A DNA stretch of 51,224 nt from Chara braunii (Eukaryota > Streptophyta > Charophyceae > Charales > Characeae), in assembly GCA_003427395.1 (NCBI GenBank), contig BFEA01000589.1:575214-626437 (forward strand), read 5' to 3'. Numbering within the stretch: the first letter of the stretch is position 1; every line of letters starts with the position of its first letter. Below the pieces are notes generated by a model. It ran no database searches. It was not told the origin of the DNA and saw nothing but the letters and a program-made list of their open reading frames with translations. Below are positions 45,011-51,224 of the stretch, in pieces. A program made the translations under genes and the position numbers.

Positions 45011-45147
45011 ACACGACGTACATGTACTCGGGTTGTGTATATACACGTACACATATTTCTTTATGCGACACGTACGCTAGTCCACGTACTCCCGTACGTG
45101 GGAATACGTGAAGAAAAAAAAAACAAATCATCGAAAAACTCTTAAAA

Positions 45148-45250
45148 AAAAATATGTTATGCAAAATGATATTGCTAACAACTTTTGTCAGAGATTTATA
45201 TCAAAATTTTGTACCAAACTCGAATTAAAAATCAAAGAAACAAAAAACAA
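45148..45250 (+). repeat. shared ~90-bp module copy
   Basis: ATGTTATGCAAAATGATA, then AACAACTTTTGTCAGAGA and ACCAAACTCGAATTAAAAAT. Other copies of the same order are at 31505-31600, 43797-43885, 45700-45795 and 45893-45995 (+) and at 42175-42235, 45465-45570 and 46085-46180 (-). Confidence 0.75.
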
Positions 45251-45287
45251 ATAAATATAAATAATTAAAAAAAACAAGGAAAAAACC

Positions 45288-45680
45288 TAGGCTACCAGTC
45301 GGTCTGCCCAAGTCATCCTATTTTTCCGCGCGGCCTTGCTGTGCAAGGACACGTAGAGAATGTCCTTGCAAAAAAAAAAAAGGAAATCCAAAAAATATAG
45401 GGTACCAGGGTGGCTCGGGGTCACTTGCCCGGCCTGGCCAAAAACAATAAAAAAAAATAAAAATAAAAATATATTTTTTAAATTTATTTTTGTTTCTAAA
45501 TTTGGTGCAGAATTTCGATGTGAACCTGAGGCAAAAGTTGTTCAGTTTAGTTTCTTCATAACATAATTGTTTTTTTTTTTGTTTTTTTTTTGTTTTTTTT
45601 TTTGTTTTTTTTGCTGGTACCGTCCTTGGTCCTTGCACGGGCTGGCCACCTGGGACCGGGGCGGCCCGGCTGGTAGCCTA
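45288..45680. mobile_element. TIR element, ~393 bp
   Basis: TAGGCTACCAGTCGG at the left and CCGGCTGGTAGCCTA at the right are reverse complements at 14 of 15 positions, and similarity continues a little inward. The interior contains the shared ~90-bp module in minus orientation (45465-45570) and a (T)nG tract. No clear 8-bp target duplication, as both flanks are A-rich. Confidence 0.8.
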
Positions 45681-45699
45681 ACAAAAAATCCGAAACAAA

Positions 45700-45995
45700 A
45701 CTATGTTATGTAAAAAAATAAACTGAACAACTTTTGTCTCATAGTGACATCCAAATGTTTTACAAAATATAAATTAAAAATAATTTTTAGTTCTTAGTTT
45801 TTTATTCTCTTCAGGCTCGATCGGGAAAGTGGACCCGGACCACTTTAGTAGCCCAGGAAAAAACATAAAAAATAAAAATAAACTCCTATAACAAATATAT
45901 ATTATGCAGAAAGTGTCAGAAACATGAGACAAACAACTTTTTCCTAGGAGTCATTTCCAAATTCTCAACCAAACTCGAGTAAGAAATAAAAAACT
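45700..45995 (+). repeat. two further shared ~90-bp module copies
   Basis: 45700-45795 (CTATGTTATGTAAAAAAATA, CAACTTTTGTCTCATAGTGA, CATCC) and 45893-45995 (TATATTATGCAGAAAGTG, CAACTTTTTCCTAGGAGTCA) flank a GC-richer segment, AAAGTGGACCCGGACCACTTT, which is itself a perfect 9-bp-arm palindrome near 45826. Confidence 0.75.
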
Positions 45996-46176
45996 ATAAA
46001 AAAGGTAATATTATTATAATATTTAAAAAACTATTTAAAAATATATATTTTTAATTTTTATTCTCTTAAAGGTTTCTTTAAGATTTTTAAGTTTGAAATT
46101 GAGATTAGTTGGGAATTCGGGTATGTCTCCCAAATAAAAGTTGCTTGTATTATTATTCGGCACAACATACGTTTTA

Positions 46177-46177
<1 letters not shown>

Positions 46178-46232
<55 letters not shown>
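46178..46232. repeat. (TA)n microsatellite
   Basis: About 53 bp of uninterrupted TA followed by a T-rich tract to about 46270. Confidence 0.97.
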
Positions 46233-46241
<9 letters not shown>

Positions 46242-46329
46242 TTTTTATTTTTTTTTTTTATTTTTTTTTCCTACATGCGTGTACGCCCGAATACGTACGC
46301 GTACGAGGTGCTACCCAAAGTAAATCCCA

Positions 46330-46530
46330 CAAATTATGAAGCATGTTTTGGTATCAAAGCACCAAATATACACTTTATTATAATGACTAAAAATGCTAAG
46401 GATATCCCTGAATCCTCGAAGAGTGTTTTAGTAGCAAAACATAAAAAAATTAAAAGGATGTAACTTAAAAAAATAGTAAGTAAATTCCAAGAACTTGAAG
46501 TTTTTGCGATAGCGAAACTCTTAATGTAAA
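46330..46530 (-). repeat. ~83-bp satellite units, minus orientation (second locus)
   Basis: Two to three units: GAAGCATGTTTTGGTATCAAAG, then CCTCGAAGAGTGTTTTAGTA and GTAAGTAAATTCCAAGAACT with CGATAGCGAAACTC. Same block order as at 44.7-45.0 kb. Confidence 0.6.
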
Positions 46531-46689
46531 CAATTATAAACATTAACAAGGTTACCATGACTAGAAGGGGGTCGAAGAAATGGTATGAACGACTGAACGT
46601 TCGAAGATTCTCAATTTCTCGTTCGGTCGAATGTGGTGTCTTTTTTTTGTCGCGGAGGTAAGTCCTAAAATTTATAGGCAAGAGAACAG

Positions 46690-46778
46690 TTTGCCGGTGG
46701 AGTGTGTTTGTGTATGTGTGTGTGTTTGTGTATTTGTGTATGCGCGTGTAGGGAGCCCCCCCCCCCAATCAATCAATT

Positions 46779-46821
<43 letters not shown>

Positions 46822-47059
46822 TGATCAATAAAAAAAAAAATAGATGTCTGTGTGTGTGTCTATATGTGTATGTGTACGTGTATATGTGTGCATGTGTGTG
46901 TGCGTGCATATATGTGTGTGTGCATGTTTGTGTGTGTGTGTGTGTACGTATGTGTGTGTGCAAGGGGGGGGGAACCTCCCCCCCAATGCAATCAATCAAG
47001 TAGTCAATCAAGAAATCTATCAAAAAAATGTAAAAAAAAAAACTCGCGACGAACGCGCG

Positions 47060-47110
<51 letters not shown>

Positions 47111-47111
47111 T

Positions 47112-47152
<41 letters not shown>

Positions 47153-47375
47153 GTGTGTATGTGTGTGCGTGGAGAGGAGGGGCGATACCCCAACCATCGA
47201 TCAATCGATTAATCAGTACAATCAAAACCAAAAGCGATTTTCATGAATTTTTGTAATGATTGATTGATTGATTGATTGGTTGGTTGGTTGGAGTGGGGAG
47301 GCTCGTCGGGGGGGGTTGGGGGCAACCTCACTCCAATCAAGCAATCAATCAATCAATGAATAAATATATACAAAA
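46690..47375. repeat. repeated cassettes of (TG)n, G/C hairpin and (AATC)n
   Basis: The order (TG)n, a G-run/C-run hairpin, (AATC)n and an A-rich stretch occurs at 46.70-46.84, 46.85-47.04 and 47.06-47.22 kb. At 47255-47360 (GATT)n, GGAGTGGGGAGG..., CCTCACTCC and (AATC)n form an inverted repeat. Long Cys/Val or His/Thr frames here are artefacts of (TG)n. Confidence 0.9.
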
Positions 47376-47534
47376 AATTAAAATAAAGAATAGGAGGAGT
47401 TTTCAAAAATTTTAACCGAAAATCTTGTATAAATTGTATTTTATTTCTCACTAATCACAATAATATGAATATTGAGAAGTTTGTGTTTTAGGTGGTGGTT
47501 TAACTATAGAGAGAAAATCAAAATTCTTAGGTTC

Positions 47535-47640
47535 CTAAACAGGGTTTGGCAGACCTTCAAACATGTCAAATGAGGCTCAAACCCGACCTCGATCGACCGA
47601 ACGTTTGGGGGTCGGTCGGACCCCTGCCAAACATTTGGAC
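47535..47640. repeat. short inverted-repeat segment
   Basis: GTTTGGCAG at about 47540 and CTGCCAAAC at about 47625 enclose a GACCGAACGTTTGG stretch similar to the GAACG motifs of the hAT-type element. It may be the remnant of a small MITE. Confidence 0.4.
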
Positions 47641-47669
47641 AGATAACACTGAACATAAATAAAATTAAA

Positions 47670-47997
47670 AAAAAAAAATACTTAAGGAAATCTTGAAAAC
47701 CCAGAAGGGTGTTTGAATAACGAAACACTGAATATACACACGAATATAACTCCATAAGAAAAAGTAAGTAAATTCTGAAGACCCTAATATGTGTTTCGAC
47801 AGCGAAACAACAAATATACACATAGATATCAAGTTAGAAAAAAATACTAAATAAATCCCTAACACCCTGATGTGTGCCTCAATAATGAAAAACTGAATAT
47901 ACACGTGAATATAACATACTAAAACGACTCGGTAAATGCTGAAAACCCTCGAGTGTGTTTCGTTAGTGGAACACTTAAATAAACCTGAATATGACAT
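47670..47997 (-). repeat. ~84-bp satellite array, minus orientation
   Basis: About four units with CTTGAAAACCC / CTGAAGACCCTAATATGTGT, CGAAACA and AATATACACAYGAATATAAC. Spacing is close to 84 bp (28 codons), which keeps a minus-strand frame open with a repeating Y-I-x-V-Y-I-Q pattern; I regard that frame as a by-product. Confidence 0.82.
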
Positions 47998-48017
47998 CGG
48001 TGGCATTGCACATTTGT

Positions 48018-51000
48018 GAAATATCAGGCATTGCACATTCGTGAACTTAATGAAGATGTACTGTGAGACTTCCAGACATGACAATCTACCATCGAATTAG
48101 AGGAAGTTCCTCGAGACACTCCCGATGTTTCTTTTCGTACGTTTGACTGACTCTAAAGAAACAATTTTCGTTCACTGGTTGTCTTATCTCTATGCATTAT
48201 TGATGGGTTCTTTTTTATTTATTGAATATATATATTTTTGGCCTCAGAAAAGGAGACAGTTTCCTTCACTTTGTTTTCACTACCCTGAAAAAATTGGGTC
48301 GTCATCCAACTTGATAAATGTTTAAATGCAAAGAACGTGTCAAACGAAGTTGATGTCCCACATTTTGGAGGCCATAGAGAGATCATAAAGTCCATAGGGT
48401 GGAGATGAGTACATTTTTCAATATGGTATCCTTAACAATGTTGGTGTTAGTAGCAGTGGCAATGGATGCGCAAGTCCAAGTTTGAAGTGAGAAAACTTGT
48501 TGTTGGTCTGTCAATAGAAATTGAGCATTGCACCATCTATAGGGGGAAAGTCAGGATTTGGCAGCGTGAGGATGTCAAGTGGGTACCTGTGTATGTGTGT
48601 GGCAGGGAGCCAGATGTCGAAAATGACGCTAGACTGCAACAAAAGTGAAAGGAGGACTAACAGCTGAAAGGTACGTAGTGTTTTTTTACCAACATTCAAC
48701 AAAATGTGTCGTGTTGGCATCTGTATACAAATTGTGCTGCGTTGTGAAGGGTCAGGGGTCGAGATCCGCATGACAATAACAAATGCCTCGTAAAAGAGCA
48801 ATAGTGGAAGTGATAGTTGTACACGCACTTGGAAACCGAGTTGCGCAAGATGCAGATGCCGAAAAGGCAACAAGGGCAAATTTAGGTGTTGTGCGTGCAT
48901 ATATGGAGGGTCTCGGGCTGAGATTGCCGACAGAAAGGGAAATGCCATCAAGTTGATAAACACTGTGATTGATAATTCGTGTCAACAGCAAGACCAACTT
49001 TCAAACTTAATTCAATCCTTTTTTTCTACCCCTTTTTGGTCCGCCCTTTTTCCACTTTCTAATTTGCGTCCTTTTCCTGTTTAGAATGTCGTCAATTTGA
49101 CCAACGCTATGATCAATGGGTCGGCCATGTGTTCATTTTTTTCAAAACCAATTCAAATCTTCCTTTCTATTGGTCAAACCTTTATTGTATGCCCATTTTG
49201 GGTCGGCCATGTGTCCACTTTCAGATTCACTCCCGTTGTCGATTTGACCACCTCCCCCTTCTTTGCTACAAACCTTTTTATCGCCCCTGCTCCACTACTG
49301 ACCATATCAATAAAAAATAAATAAATAACGGTGTATCTTCATTCTCATTTGAACATTTGATAAGTAGTGGAATGAGCCTTATGACTTGCATCCTGTTCTT
49401 TGCTACATTGCCTCGCGTCGCCCTTGTTTCCACCACATGCACAAAAGACAAAAAATATCACGGAATATATTTCCTTGTTTTAGCAGAATATTTATTCTCA
49501 TTTTGTAGATTTAGTGAATAGTGGAGCGAGTCGTGATGACTCACAACAAATGCACAAAAGACCAAAAATATGGTGGTGTATCTTTCCCTGTTCTGATGAA
49601 CAATTTTTTCTCATTTTTCACATTTCGTAAGTTGTGACCAACAACCCAAAGATTGGATACTATTGGGGCTAGCAGTGTATCTTTTCATGTTGTAGTGAAA
49701 AATTCATTTATCATTTTGTACATTTGGTGAGTGATGGAGCGAGCCCCGAAGACTCGATACAACCGGTGCTATGATTGTTAGAAGTGAAAATAAATCTAAA
49801 CAATATTCTCCACGTGACGGAAGGAAACAAAAATCCATTAAACAAGTCCCCAAAACAAGTCCACCTTCTCACCTCCCTCCTTTACGAATCACCTTTTCCA
49901 ACCCTCGCATCAAATAGGAAACCTACACACCACCCACAACTTGAAACCCTTTGCTTATCAGTCACCGATGTCACGCACTTAAACTCGCCACATGACCAGT
50001 CTCTGCCCCGTAGGCGACCACATCCTTGCCTTGCACATCTCAATGCCTTGTATACCTCGCTCGTGCTCATCGATCTTTCCCGAAAAAGCCAGACAACTGA
50101 ACAATAAAATGCAACCAGGTAAGGCGTAGTCTCCTGGCGACGAACTTCTTGCAGCTAAGGTGGAGTGCAACAACGAATTGTAGAGATTCGATTTTTATCA
50201 CGAACCCTTTGCAACTGCAAGTTGTATGGAACCTGATAGGCCTTTCCCTTTTGTACTTCCCGTTCCCTTCGTCATTGGATATATCGCACATTTTTTTACG
50301 AGTTATGACATTTTTTACATGCGTGAGTGTGGTTTCCTTATTATCCATCTGCCTTACCATTGTTCCAGAAACGGTTTCAATGTTTTGTATATTTCCCCTT
50401 ATCTCCTTTCGCCCTCGCTTTTTGCTTTGCATATTCAACCTCGTGTTTCCAACATCCTTATGTAGCAGGGTAGTCGGTAACTATGGGTTTGCACCAATGG
50501 TCTACCCTTTTGCTCTCCATTTCCTACCTTTGGTTCGACTAAGTATGATGACCGCACTCACTTCTTTATGAGAGTTGTGGACTCATCGTTGTTATTGTTG
50601 TAACCATCGATACTCACACCAGTAGTGAACATGGATCCCCACTTTTCAACCCCACGCTGACAATTCAAGCACGAAAAAATGTTGTTGTTGTTGTTGTTTT
50701 TTGTCAAGGTGTGTGTGTACCATGTTTAGTGTTTGTTGAGGTTTTCCAGATGAAAGTTTTGGCAAACCCCGGAAATCCTCCCGCCACCCAGAAAGTGTCA
50801 TTCTGATAAGTTAGGACCAAGTTTTTATGATCAGGCGTACACGGGTCCAATAAGACAATTTTCAAGCGACTTTGATAATTTTTTACGTGCAGATTAATTG
50901 ATAAAGGAAACTAAACTCAAAATATTCTAGATAAGGTAGATATCCTTCCAGAATCATAATCAGAAAACAAAAAAACAATACTTTAGACCGTGAAATAAAT

Positions 51001-51224
51001 GTCACACCAATTCGTCACTTTTTTTTTTTTTTGGTCACTCAACAACGTGTGGCTCAATTAAAAAATTACCATAACATCCGTGATTTTTTATGCCAAGTAT
51101 ATTAAAAACTCTGAAAATTATAGGGTCTGTAGATAAATATTTAAATAAAATTAAAAATAGATTGTGAAATAAATACGTTGCCGATTCATCTCGTGGGCCA
51201 GTGAGAAAAGTAACCCAATTGATC
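48018..51224 (+). repeat. large direct duplication, copy 2 (runs off window)
   Basis: Matches 35747-39010 in the same orientation and still matches at the last base (CCAATTGATC). The left junction, at about 48018, follows directly on the 84-bp satellite; relative to copy 1 it lacks ~26 bp after CCCGATG at 48126. The total length is unknown. Confidence 0.95.

Noticed and set aside
46817-47256. Cys/Val-rich and His/Thr-rich frames
   Set aside because: Translation of (TG)n and (CA)n tracts.
47665-48084. Minus-strand frame with 28-residue repeats
   Set aside because: The satellite period of 84 bp is a multiple of 3, so an open repeating frame is expected by chance.

Overview
This is a gene-poor, repeat-rich window of a eukaryotic nuclear genome. 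Evidence: long microsatellites, target-site-duplicated transposons, a decayed Ty3/gypsy retrotransposon with a chromodomain, a decayed non-LTR element, and one open frame for a eukaryotic histone chaperone (NAP1 family). No operons, prokaryotic-type genes, rRNA, intact tRNA or CRISPR array are visible. The Ty3/gypsy pol reads most like elements of green plants and charophyte algae; a Chara-like alga is my guess from memory of the family, not something the sequence proves. Scattered N calls at 40.58-40.92 kb indicate a draft assembly.

Layout. 0-3.4 kb: poly-T, a 37-bp palindromic tandem repeat, a near-perfect 47-bp-arm hairpin, a GAT microsatellite, a 25-bp minisatellite and a palindromic MITE. 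3.4-8.5 kb: a small fold-back element, a LINE relic (zinc-finger end of the reverse transcriptase polyprotein) followed by a ~350-bp tandem repeat, then diverged repeats. 8.5-15.6 kb: mostly anonymous sequence with a gag zinc-knuckle relic, two copies of a tRNA-like (SINE candidate) sequence and several short duplications. 15.6-19.1 kb: the Ty3/gypsy chromovirus-type pol relic (protease tail, RT, RNase H, integrase, chromodomain, polypurine tract), broken by stops, frameshifts and an internal RT duplication. 19.1-21.3 kb: compound CT/CA/GT microsatellite cassettes and fold-back sequences. 21.3-26.6 kb: the only convincing intact gene, a minus-strand intronless NAP1-like frame, with unannotatable flanks. 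26.6-27.1 kb: a polypurine block. 27.8-31.6 kb: MITEs and TIR elements. 32.2-32.8 kb: a degenerate coding stretch of unknown family. 34.4-51.2 kb: AT-rich repeat territory with a >3.2-kb direct duplication (35.75-39.01 and 48.02-51.22 kb, the latter running off the end), an ~83-bp satellite at four places in both orientations, a hAT-type non-autonomous element with a perfect 8-bp target duplication, a second TIR element, and about eight copies of a shared ~90-bp module.

The NAP1-like protein would act alone as a general histone chaperone; nothing else in the window forms a pathway with it. The remaining content is a record of transposition, decay and tandem amplification. I found no convincing new multi-gene system. 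The most informative observations are structural: the hAT-type element and its module family, the shared 83-bp satellite, and the large duplication.
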